From Ciona savignyi (lineage: Eukaryota; Chordata; Ascidiacea; Phlebobranchia; Cionidae): 64,000 bases of DNA. The notes beneath the pieces were generated by a model. That model was not told where the DNA came from. It saw only the letters and a list, made by a program, of their open reading frames with translations, and ran no database searches. Position 1 is the stretch's first letter. The number at the start of each line of letters is the position of its first letter. The stretch lies in NCBI GenBank assembly GCA_000149265.1, contig CH002840.1, positions 593,526-657,525 of the forward strand, written 5' to 3'. The translations under genes and the position numbers were made by a program. Of the stretch, positions 12,028 through 24,000 are shown piece after piece.

Positions 12028-12358
12028 GTGACCGTAAGGTAGTTGTATCGAAACCAGCTACATACTTAGTAGATTGTGTCCTTATTGGTCAATGCACTTA
12101 GTGTACATCGTCTAAACCGAATGGATTAATGGGTTGTACTACTTGACGGAATATCTCAATTATATTATACAGAACATACTACATTAACCCGGATAACCCA
12201 ACGGTCGCCGCAAGGTTATTTGACGATTACCCGTGCGATAACGCCATCTTTCGATTACCCGTGTGTTAACGCCCTTTTAGGTATTCGGAAATCCGTCGAT
12301 TTCCTGTGTGATAACTTTCTCGCATTTTTCCATTCATGGGGATAAAATATGAATCCTA
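12028..12358 (+). repeat. Dispersed SINE-like repeat (family A), with internal duplication
   Basis: Family A blocks are present: TTGTGTCCTTATTGG, CCGAATGGATTAATGGG, CCCGGATAACCCAACGG, and the end ATTCATGGGGATAAAATATG. The CGATTACCCGTGYGATAACG segment is duplicated in tandem (12223-12270), making this copy longer than the others. Confidence 0.65.
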
Positions 12359-12492
12359 CCATATCCGACTCAAATTTTTATCAAGCTATGTTTGCAAGCG
12401 AGTCATCTAGTGTTCATTTTTTTCTGTGCCATGCAAGAGGGCGGTATATTGTTGTACGAGCGCTTCGGGAAATCCCGATAATAAGGTGAACT

Positions 12493-12600
12493 TCTTCGTG
12501 TGGCCGAATGATTATATACATATACGGACTATACAAAAACGTTTTAAATGACGAGCGCGTTCCATGTTTGAAAGCTTACTTGATTAAAAAAGCGCGATCG
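12493..12600 (+). repeat. tRNA-Ser-like SINE copy
   Basis: Contains GTGTGGCCGAATGATTA followed by ATATACGGACTATACAAAAACG and GACGAGCGCGTTCC. The head resembles the A-box region of a serine tRNA (GTGGCCGAGTGGTTAA). Related copies occur near 48597, 51690 and 52885. Confidence 0.5.
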
Positions 12601-13621
12601 ATTCATAAATGGTATATATCACAACGATGTAAGTGTCAAGATCATTGCTTTTACGAAACGTGGTCAGGTAGACAAAAAAGTATACGACTGATTTAAATAC
12701 CTTAAGTTACTCTATACACAATGGTATTTTTGACTAGACGCTTGTTGGTTAAAAATATATAGGCCTATCTATACCCTTTAAAACTTGTAAACAGACAATC
12801 ATTATACAAAATCGGGCTTAGCAACAAGAAATTTGTATTTCTAGCAATATTTTTAATCTAAAAAACAAGCACATTTAAATCTAAGGTGTATTTTCATTAT
12901 ATAAAGCAAGCAAAATCAATCTAGGCCAAGCAAACAAAATTACAAAATGGAACGTTTAAACGAATATGTAGTACGACCGTCCCTAAAAAGGAATTATTTT
13001 TTCCACTCTTCTCTACGCTTTGAAAATTGATACACTTAAAAGCCTAAAACAAAGTGTGCGACAAAGTCACCCGTGCAATGGGGTAGCCGGTTTTAGAAGG
13101 TTTTAAAACGTAAAATTTAGTAAAAAAGGATTTAAGGAAAAAAATTTGCGCATAAGAGTTATACATTAAAAAGCAAGCTATTTTCTATTTGGCAAAAATG
13201 CCTAACGTACAATAGTAAAAAATGGAATTAACTATGCAACAAGTTTCGAAAGAATAGAATAGAATATACGCACATACCAAGTAGATCTCGCGGCGTTCAC
13301 CGCTACCATGTCCTGACAGGATTGCCATTATTAGTTTAACTATGTGTTTTACTATATCCGCCTTTAATCAAGAATAATAGAACTTTTCGTGCCGGAGTTT
13401 TAAATTGCGAGAATCACAAATGAGTACAGTTAGCGCCAGAAGAACCAACAAATTTGTGCAAAGCCCCACAAAGTCATGTCAAATAGTACCATATTTCGCA
13501 TTGATTAAGCAAATGCCCTAACTTTGAAGTCTGAACAGTCGCACTAACAGTGAACCGACTAGTGCAAATTAGATTACAAAACAAAAGCTTTGCCTCTCCC
13601 GTAGGCATTTCATGCGACATA

Positions 13622-13648
13622 AGACACCAACGTAGTAGTTTGGTGTCT
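13622..13648. other. Perfect 9-bp stem hairpin
   Basis: AGACACCAA and TTGGTGTCT are perfect inverted repeats separated by 9 bp. The stem does not fit the histone 3' stem-loop consensus, and no gene ends here. A remnant of a repeat end is as likely as a functional site. Confidence 0.35.
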
Positions 13649-14085
13649 TTTTGTTTCCACGATAAAGATACGAAACATGACCTATAAAAATTGAAACAAA
13701 ATCAACTACAATACGTATCAATAATATAAAACTCTGCAAATAAGAAATTTAGTACGACATCTTTTGCCTCATAAGATTAAAAAAGTTATCGAGGATTCGA
13801 GGTAGATCAAAGAACAGACCCGGATTCGCCTGGCATAGCGTTGGTTTTACGACAATCAGTGATGAGATGTACGCGTGGAATTATTCCCAGGGGAAGGCTT
13901 GAAGAACGCAAGAACCGGCAGTTGTTTCATCGTAAGATTGGTTCAGCGTTGCCTTTTTCGCCGGAGATATTTTCGTTCGTCCCAAACGTATTGAACGACA
14001 GCGGGTCTTCGTCAGTACCCAATTCAAGCACCGCGACTTTTTGCATCATGTCGTTTATGGGCATGAAATACGCACAGAGCTGTTG

Positions 14086-14110
14086 CAGATGTCAACTGCC
14101 GGTATATAAG
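14086..14110 (+). promoter_or_regulatory. Myosin heavy chain core promoter: TATA box and two E-boxes
   Basis: TATATAAG lies at 14103-14110, with E-boxes CAGATG (14086-14091) and CAACTG (14093-14098) directly upstream. A splice donor TTAG|GTAAGC follows at 14154, as expected of a short noncoding first exon. E-boxes are targets of MyoD-type factors in muscle genes. The spacing supports transcription starting near 14130-14135. Confidence 0.6.
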
Positions 14111-14131
14111 CCTCGTGGGCGCTTGAGAGGA

Positions 14132-14154
14132 CACTTAGGTATTACATACCTTAG
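14132..14154 (+). other. Putative noncoding exon 1 of the myosin gene
   Basis: The start is inferred about 30 nt after the TATA box. The exon ends at the donor TTAG|GTAAGC. The matching acceptor would be one of three AGs upstream of the ATG (after 14998, 15039 or 15063). Many muscle myosin genes begin with short untranslated exons. Transcript data are needed to fix both ends. Confidence 0.45.
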
Positions 14155-14231
14155 GTAAGCGGTGTTGACTTTTTAACTACGTGTACATATTTATTCTATA
14201 TATAAACAATAGTATTCTAGTAAAAAAGGTA

Positions 14232-14560
14232 TATCATGCCAGGTGAATTTCATTTTGGTAGGATGGGATAGAATGTTCATGTTTCAGCTTTGCCGATGGG
14301 TAAATAAGAGGGGTATAATCACATAGGTAACTGTCAGATTGCATCGTGTCCACCATCTGATAATTAGAGCTAATGCAGTATGTTGTATATGGTTTAGATG
14401 TTCCTTTAGTTTCAGTTGAACCATTTAATCCACTGGGTTTAGGCAATGTCTGAAGTGCATTGCCCAAGGACACAACTGACTAGCTAGAAACCAGTTTCGA
14501 ATCTGCAACCCTTCGGTTAAAATACATCGCACTTAGCAACCAAGCTATTCTCTTAGAGGT
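14232..14560 (-). repeat. Dispersed SINE-like repeat (family A)
   Basis: Reverse-strand copy in the putative 5' UTR intron of the myosin gene. It ends with the tRNA-like portion containing CTAGCTAGAAACCAGTTTCGAA and carries the CCACTGGGTTTAGGCAATG block. Confidence 0.65.
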
Positions 14561-15074
14561 TTACGAGCATTTAAATATTGTTTCTAAGAATTTTGGTGAT
14601 AAAATCTAAAATATATTGATATAACATGTATCCAGATATTTGTTGAGATGATAGAATTTAAAATATTTAGTTTATAATGCGAGTTGTATATGATTACCTG
14701 ATAAACAATAATCATCTTTATGACTTTATAAACATGTAAACTTGGACTTTTTGTATATTTAACATTTATTTATTTAACTTGGTAAAAGTAAGGATGAGAT
14801 ATTCATAGAATAGCATATTATTTATTATATTGCAGACTGATTAGAATTGCTTTATAACACAGATTTGTTGCTAATTATATAAGTAGAGGGCTAAGTAAAA
14901 ATACTGATTCGTTGAAACTTAGAAACCAAATTGACAAATAAAATTAATGCAGTTAGCTTTCTAATGCTTTCGTAGATGTATTTGTCATATTGTTTCAGAC
15001 GCAACATCATGTCACCTATTTGATATTTCATTTTTTTAGAAATCTGACGTGATCATTTGATAGGATACGTCATC

Positions 15075-18000
15075 ATGGGAGGTACCAACAAGGAAACTGC
15101 GAAAGGTTTGAAGCATTTTTAAAGACTTTGCAGCAAGGGCTTGGTTAAATTGTTGATTGCAACAACAGTTACGTGGCCAAATGGTTAACACGACCATTTT
15201 TTTTTACATAAAACAGTTGTAGTAAAAGCACACCATTTGTTCTAAACCAAATCCTTTAAAAATGATTGCCATATTTTGTATAAAATCATTGAATTTAAAC
15301 CGAATTTCTAACATCAACAGGAGAATGTGGTCCGGGAGACGACCCGATGCCCTTTTTGGAACCAACCGAAAAGGAGAAGCTTGCGTTTGCAGGTATGGCT
15401 TACGACGGCAAGAAGAGCGTATGGGTCCCCCACAAGAAAGAGGGCTTCGTCAGAGGTGAATTGCTGAACTCCACTGCAGACAAATGCACAATCAAAACTG
15501 TGAAGAACGAGGTAGAGATAAATAAATGTCAGAACATAATGCATGAATTGGTAACAAATTTCCAGCAGAAATAGGACGGTTGATGGTCATTAAAATAATT
15601 AGCTATCTTTAAGATTTTTTGTAAAATATCTTTTTTAGCATTTTAATGAAATAAATTTTGAATAAGAAATATATCATTTTTCAAGTTTTTTTATTATTTT
15701 TTTTCTTTTTATCTGAATTAGACTCACAACAACTTGATATCTTAATTTTATATATTTTAAACCCGATGTCTTTCTTTCTTGTGCAGACCATTACAATCAA
15801 GAAAGACGATGTCCAGCAGATGAATCCACCCAAGTTTGAGCAAACCGCTGACATGGCAAACATGACTTTCCTCAACGAAGCTAGTGTCTTGAACAACTTG
15901 CGCTCTCGTTACGCATCCCTGAGAATTTACGTATGTGTCAATTGTCATAATCCATGTATATCAAACAAGCATAAATTTGTTGGTACAAACTGAATTCTTG
16001 TCTCCCAAATTGGCACCCAAACTTAAATTTTGGATTAATGTACTGTAAACTTATTGTAATGATTATAAAAAATCATCAACGAAGTAACATGGTTATTTTA
16101 CCATAAAGCAACATGGTTATTTTACCAATCACTATTTTTACTTGCGAAACAACTTATGTCTCTTATTAGGCAGTACTTAACGTAATAATTTCCTTTTTAA
16201 ATCTAAAACCCAGACCTATTCCGGGCTTTTCTGCGTCTGCGTTAACCCTTACAAATGGTTGCCCGTGTACGGTGTGAAAGTGGTGCAGATGTATCGTGGT
16301 AAGAAGCGCTCCGAGATGCCGCCCCATCTTTTCTCGGTTGCTGACAACGCATACCACGACATGCTTATGGACCGTGAAAACCAGTCCATTCTTATTACGT
16401 AAGTCAAATGAGAATGCCTGTGATCAAAAAGAAAAAAAATCATTTTGTCACAGTGTAGTTGCTGTCTTTCCTGGTCACTGACTAGCCAGTTGTCTCCTTC
16501 AGTAAAGCACTTAGCAGACATTAACTAAACCCAGTGTATTAATCTGTTCTACTAAATTGATGAAACAACTCTATCATACACAACACACTGCAATAGCTGC
16601 GGTAACCCGGCGATGAGTGAAATGTAAAGTGAAAATTATGTGTATGGTAAGACCCCTTGCGTTTTCCTATTCACAGGGATAAACATGAATATCCTAACCT
16701 ATATTTTAGCTGCGGTGTATTCCTGTACAACTAGTGTCACATATCAGTGATTACACCGAAATCAATTTCAGTGGTGAATCCGGTGCTGGCAAGACTGAGA
16801 ACACCAAGAAAGTCATCCAATACTTTGCCAACATTGCCGCTAGTGGTGTGTCCAAGCCAGGCGAGGAAAAGAAAGCGAATCTTGAAGACCAGATTGTTCA
16901 GACCAACCCTGTACTGGAAGCTTGGGGTAACGCGAAGACAATCCGTAACAACAACTCTTCCCGTTTTGTAAGTATTCAATGATACTGAATATTCATCAGT
17001 TGAAACCCAATGCTAAATTCCCCCCTCCTTCACAGGGTAAGTTCATCCGTATTCACTTCGGAACAAGTGGCAAGCTTTCAGGAGGTGACATCGAGTCGTA
17101 CCTTCTGGAGAAGTCTCGAGTGATTTTCCAACTTCCAGCTGAGAGAGGCTACCATATTTTCTACCAGGTATTTTAATAACTTTTGTTCAAATAAATAAGC
17201 AAACAAATGTTAAAACTAGGAATCTCTTAAACCATTGTACAGAACCTAAAGACTTTTTAGTCAAGTGTCTTCTTTAACCAGTAATATTCAAAACTCGTTC
17301 TTTACAGTAAAGGGTTAAGTGACTTGGTTTATTGTTCTGTTTGTTGTAAGGAACTCATATATAATAAAACACCTACAATTACCAATTAAAAGCGCATAAA
17401 ATATATTTTTTCTTAGATCATGGCTAGTGGCAAACCAGACATGTTGGAGAGCCTATGCATCTCGAATAACCCGCGTGATTACTTCTGGGTGAGCCAAGGT
17501 GTCATTAAAGTGGACAACATGGATGACACTGAAGAATTCAACTTTACCAATGTACGTAACTTACAACTTTTTCAGGAGATATTTATAATATTCTTTAAAT
17601 TATTACGCATAGATGTATGACATTTTTCCAGTATATTGGTAATAGCCAGTATTTTTTGTTGCGATCAATATTTACTGGTTCCCTTCGATTCCAAAGGTTC
17701 TGTCCGAACCAACATGTCATATCCAATAATCCAATTATTCACCAGGAAGCGTTTGAAGTCCTTGGTTTCACTGAAGAGGAGCGATTCAACTGCTACCGCC
17801 TCACAGCGGGCTGCATGGTGTTCGGCTCCATGTTGTACAAGCAGAAGCCACGCGATGAGCAAGCTGAAGTTGACTCCATTGAAGGTACGTGTTGAATCCT
17901 TGTTCGATGCTGGGGATGTCCATTCCATAATCGAAACTTGAATTCGATTCAAATATAAAAATAATTGAGAATTGTTTTTCGATTCTAGCAGTTAGAAATT

Positions 18001-21000
18001 AACAGATCTTAGTGAAACAAATTGAGTTTTATTATGGTTTTGGTGTAAAGTTGGAAAAAGTGACAGAATATTTTACTTTACAGTGATGTTAACTTTAATT
18101 AATAATCCAAATTGGTTTATCAAACATACCTTAAAAAATAGTATTTCAGAGATATTAGAAATTATTGAATCGAAATTTATAGTTTTTTGTTCTTAATATA
18201 GCACAATTCAATGCATCATGCTCCGATCTTAAATTTTGTTTCTTCATTTTAGTTGCGGACAAAGTTGCCCATCTGTTCGGTATTAGTTCTCCAGAACTGT
18301 GCAAAGCCATCACCAGACCTCGGGTTAAAGTTGGCACCGAATATGTGCAGAAGGGACAAAATGTTGACCAGGTAAAGTTTTCCACTGCACACTAGATAAA
18401 TCACACTATCCTACACTGTAAATCAATTGAATAATTTGCTAGTTTTACCATTTTTGTTCAGGTAAATTTTCTGAATTCTTGATCTGTATTATCAAACGCT
18501 TTAAATAAATTAAATAATTTCCCAAACATTCTGTTTTTATTTTTTATTATTAGATTTAAATGGCCACATCTGTTTGTTAATATGTTAAATCATGTGTATA
18601 TAAATTATGTGTTTAATAGTTCTGCCATTTTTCTTCTTTATTTTAATTTATCACACTATTTTTTACACTACTGTAACAAAGGAGCTAATACTAAAATAAA
18701 CCTTTTAAGTGTACAAACTCTACTGGTGCGCTGGCAAAGGCGACATATGACAAACTGTTCAAGTGGATTGTCTATCGGCTTAACATCACCCTGGATACCA
18801 AGCTACCCAGGAACTACTTTGTTGGTGTCTTGGATATTGCTGGGTTTGAAATCTTTGATGTAAGTAACTCATCTTTGTTTCAAAAATCACTTCTTTAGAC
18901 CCTGAAGGCAAACTATTCATTATAATATATATTAATTTAAAATATATTCATTCGTTTTAATATATGTCAATTTAAAATATATTTATTCTTTATAATATGT
19001 GCCAATTTAAAATATATTTATTTATTATAATATATGTCAATTTAAAATATGTTTATTCATTATAATATGTGCCAATTTAAAATATATTTATTCATTATAA
19101 TATGTGTCAATTTAATACACATTTATTCATTATAATATTCTTTATACATACCATAGTTTTAAAGACAACCCTACTCTTTTACAGTTCAACACGTTTGAAC
19201 AACTTTGTATCAACTTCACAAACGAGAAGCTCCAACAGTTCTTCAACCACCACATGTTCGTACTTGAACAAGAAGAATACAAGAAAGAAGGAATTGAATG
19301 GGTTTTCATTGATTTCGGAATGGATCTCCAAGCTTGTATTGAACTTCTTGAAAAGGTGAAGGAATGATAACAAAAATATTAATCTTACCTATAGAGTAGA
19401 GTAGTGTTTAGGAACAATAGTAAGACCCAATAGCAATATTAAGACCCAACAAGTATTTATATCGCCGAATAACTTGGTTGGTTTGTGATTCGTGTTTGAG
19501 TCGAAAGTTTGTAGGTTTGAAACTGGTCGCTAGCTATTCGGTTGTGTTTTTGAGCAGGGCAATCTGCTGACATTGCTTAAAATTATTTGTGCTAATATGT
19601 TATTAAAACTGAATATATGGCAACCCAATGGCGCGCACAATGGAATCACAATTGCAAATATTATAATGCCAGCTGCCTTTTCCAATTCTAAGAGATAATA
19701 CATAAATATCCATCCTATATTATGTCCTTTAGTACAATGTCCCACTCACATTTAGTACAAGTACCTATCTTATATCCCAATATTCCCCATTTTACAGCCG
19801 ATGGGAGTTTTCTCGATTCTAGAGGAAGAATCCATCGTTCCCAAAGCCACCGACGAGACCTTCAAGAACAAGCTTTACGAAAAGCATGACAAGAAATCCG
19901 AAGCTTTCGTCAAACCCAAAGTCGGCAAAAAGGGAAACGCTCACTTCTGTGTGAAGCATTACGCTGGTATTGTAAGTATATTTCTTTTTCCACCAAAAAT
20001 TTGAGAAATTGTCTAAAAAAAATTTGTGAAAAATTGACTTAAAAAAAAACGATTTAGAAATTGTCTAAGATTGAATACATTTTTATTTTTTATCAGGTTG
20101 AGTACAACGTGGACGGATGGCTGAACAAAAACAAAGATCCGCTGAACTCCAGCGTGATCTCTCTTTTCACGAAATCCACCAACAAGCTCATGGCAAGTGT
20201 CTACCCAGAAGTTAAGGAAGAAGGTGAGTAATGGTGGAATAAAAACAAGATTTAAGGACTTTGTGGCCGGATAATTGCTTGATTGAAAGTCTGCACATCT
20301 GTGACTATAATCTGGTCATTTCTGACAAGTGACCACCACCACTGGTTAACATGAGCTGGTCATTTCTGGCAAGTGACCACCAGCACTGGTGAACATAAGC
20401 TGGTCATTTCTGGCAAGTGACCACCAGCACTGGTGACCATAAGCTGGTTATTTTTGGAAAGTGACCACCAGCACTGGTGACCATAAACTGGTCATTTCTG
20501 ACAAGTGACCACCAGCACTGGTGACCATAAGCTGGTTATTTTTGGAAAGTGACCACCAGCACTGGTGACCATAAGCTGGTCATTTCTGACAAATTGCCAC
20601 CAGCACTGGGGAAAAACATCTTTTCCTCTTTCTCAGCTGCCGGCAAGAAGAAGAAGAAGGGAGGAAGTTTCCAGACTGTCTCTGCTCTCTACCGTGAGCA
20701 ATTGAACAAGTTGATGACAAATCTGAGAAACACGAAGCCTCACTTCGTGCGCTGCTTGATCCCTAACGAAATGAAGCAATGTGGCATCATGGAAGCAAGT
20801 AAGAACTCCGTCCATCATTTCATTTCTGAGCAAGAAAGTCAGGTTTACAAATCTGCCAAACTTGACCGATTATTTTGATGGGTTACTGCGTTGTCCATTA
20901 GCCGAAAGGTTGTTGAATCGAAACTGGTTGTTGGCTAGTGTTTGGGCATTTAGCAGACATTGCCTGTTCTCAGTGGATTAAAGGGTACTACCAAAACTAA

Positions 21001-24000
21001 AAGAACAAGTCAATCATATAAAACACATTGCAATATGTTCAAAAACCTGATGGTGGCGCATAGGTTAACCTGTTGATTGCCTGTGTAATAACTTTACTGT
21101 GGTAATACATGTACATTCTATTACTACTAATTCCAGGTTTGGTACTTGGCCAACTGAAGTGCAATGGAGTGCTTGAGGGAATCCGTATTTGCAGAAAGGG
21201 TTTCCCTAACAGACTTCAATACCCTGAGTTTAAGCAACGGTTAGTGACATCGCTTTAACAATTTGATGCTTATTACATTTAAATTTTAATGAACATTTTA
21301 TGAAACCTGTATAATTTTGACAATTAAATATTACATATTATACTTTTAATCATATTTTATCTATTATATGTTGACGTGCGTTTACATTGCAGTTACCAGA
21401 TTTTGGCTGCGGCCAAGGTAGCCAACCTGGTGGACAGTAAGAAAGCCACCGAGACAATCTTGCTTCACATTGAGTTGGACACCGCTCTGTACAAGGTCGG
21501 CCATACCAAGGTAAATGGAGGAAAACAATTTGATGTGTTGAGTTTGGTAGTAGTTTCCACTGTGTACTGACGAACTCTGGAATGTTTGTAAATTACTGAA
21601 CAAACAGAAAGCCAATCTCCAAATTGCTTGTTGTCTTTTAGCCGAAAGGTTATAGGTTTGAAATCACTCGCTAGCTAGTAGCATATTAAAACCCAGTAGG
21701 TGGGAGGTACTAAAACTAAAAAAACGCATCATAATTTACAGTACAGAGTAATAACTCTGGTAACCCAGAGGTAGGCATGGAGTCATCTGACGATTGCCAA
21801 TATAAAAAGCTCCCTTACATAATCGCAAGTTAATCGAACAATCGCATGTGTGATAACTTTTCGGGCTCTTCCCGATCACAGGGATAAAATATAAATGTAC
21901 TACACTAAAAACATAATTCACTCAATCATACTAAATATTGGTCCGTTGATTCTGTACTCTTGTCGCATTATGAATACTACAACCATTATAAAATACATAT
22001 TTCCAAAGGATATAATCATGTTAAAACTTTTGGCTTATTTCGGTATGTTGTGTTCTAGATCTTCTTCAAAGCTGGAGTACTTGCTGATCTTGAGGATCAG
22101 AGAGACACCATTCTCTCAATCATCATGACGAAGATGCAGGCGAAGGCCAGAGGTAAACTGATGAGGATTGAATTCAAAAAGATGCTCGAACGACAGTAAG
22201 TTGAATTCCTTGTCACACCTGTATTTGCATGGCTCTTTTTGGTTGATTACATAGAGGTACTAGAAAAGTCCCGCCGAATAGGTATTTAGGCTAATGCTCT
22301 GCCTTTTAGCCCAAAGGTTTTAGCAATAAAACCAACTAGTCAGTTGTGTCCTTGGGCAAATAACTTAGCAACCATCACTTGGATCCAGGGGATTGATGGG
22401 TTCTACTAAAATCGCAAAAGTATCTTAATATTATACAACACACTGCAATAGCTACGGTAACCTGACGGTGGGCTTGAGTTATTTTACCGTAATTGTTGAT
22501 AAACCCTTTAAGCTCATTTTCCCAACTGCCAGGATCCAAATGAGTCCATCTGTTCATCTATAAATTTTCAGGCGTGCAGCTAAAGCAATCCAACGAAACA
22601 TCAGAAAATTCTTGCAATTCCGTGACTGGCAATGGTGGAAGCTGTACACCAAGGTAAATACTCATTCTTATCTAGTCTACATTCTGTTTAAAAAAGTGTG
22701 GCTTTTCGGTCAACGAAAGAGTATGCGTTTAGAGCCATCTCCTTGCCAATTGGAAAGGTATAAAATGGTATTCATTAAAGTAAAAAGGCTTTATTCAAAG
22801 TGTTAATATTGATGAATACATTGCTATTTTTTTTGTTTAACCCATTAAACCACTGGGTCATGTGGTCCTGTCACTCCCATCAACTATCTTACCGTACAAT
22901 TAACAAGTGGTAAGTATCTACCCCCAATCTTTGGCTTTGTAGCCCTGCTACCTATCAGATGTTCTCAATTGGGTAAAGCCACCGCACTAACCTACAAAAG
23001 TTCTCATTTTAGGTGAAGCCCCTGCTGAACGTGGTGCGCGTTGAAGATGAACTCAAGGCGAAAGACGAGGAAATTGCTGAGCTCAAGGAGAAGTTCGGCC
23101 ACGAAGAGAAGTTGCGAAAGGATTACGAGGAGAAATGTGTCTCCCTGCTCTCCGAGAAGAACGATCTGACTCTGCAACTACAAGCTGTGAGTTTGAATTT
23201 TGTGTCCAATACATTGCTATATGCATTGCAATGTGCATATGATGCAGTCGTTTATAGCGTTTAGCTTACTAATCAACACAATTCCATACAAGCTAAGTTC
23301 CTTTAAACCTGTAGTGACGTATTTATACTATATATTGGTCCCTGTTAGTTTAGTTTATTTGTTCTTTATTATTTTTAGAAGACACACTGCTTATATTATA
23401 AAAGAAACAGGAAAAGACAGCAAAATGACAGTCATTATAACACATCAATAAAATAGTTTGAGAAAAGTATAAGGGTAGGTACATGCTAAAAGAGCCCTCA
23501 CAAAGGAGACCGGGGCCTGAGCACAGCCTTAGCTTTAAGCTACTTACTCTAACTTGGCTGCAATTCCTAAGCTAACCGCAATTCGGAAACGAAATTTTTA
23601 AAGTTAGATGATAATTGTAAAACGCAACTATGACATTTTTTTCTCTGACAGTAAACAGGTTTTATTTCTGAATAATATTTTTTAAAATTATATATATTTA
23701 GATGTGTGCCATTGTGTCATTCTAAACAATACGTCAATGGTGGCAAATGATTATACATTTCTTATCAATCTTTAACAAGATATTGGATATGGTTTTATAA
23801 GAAAAAACTTATCCTTCCCCATATTGTTTGCTCAGTTCAGTATTGGAGTTTATTCTGTGGTCTACTGAGTATATACATACTGTCCAAAGTCAACTTTGTC
23901 TTTAAATTATGGCGTGTTCAGCTTTAGTTTCGTGTGCACAGTTTAGTGTATGAAGCAGTATATTAGAGTTTGAATACCTAAGCAAAAAGTCACTACACTT

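Larger units (their letters stand above)
10320..14085. other. Intergenic region between FoxQ1 and myosin
   Basis: No coding exon could be supported. It contains the first assembly gap, one family A repeat, one tRNA-Ser-like SINE and a short hairpin (13622-13648). No AATAAA was seen close behind the FoxQ1 stop, so the end of that transcript is undefined. An open frame at 13841-14158 runs through the myosin TATA box and is taken as chance. Confidence 0.6.

Noticed and set aside
13622-13648. Histone mRNA 3' stem-loop
   Set aside because: Stem length and sequence do not fit the histone consensus, and no histone gene is nearby.
13841-14158. 105-codon open frame upstream of myosin
   Set aside because: It runs across the E-boxes, TATA box and the donor of the noncoding exon; better explained as promoter sequence.
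15117-15137. TTAAAGACTTTGCAG resembling miR-499, which sits in vertebrate myosin introns
   Set aside because: The seed has an extra base and no flanking hairpin arm could be found.
17903-17990. GGGGATGTCCATTCC..ATCGATTC stretch in myosin intron 8 resembling a hAT element
   Set aside because: No second end or target duplication could be found.
18582-18863. 93-codon open frame
   Set aside because: Off-frame shadow of myosin exon 10; the phased frame encodes the switch II region.
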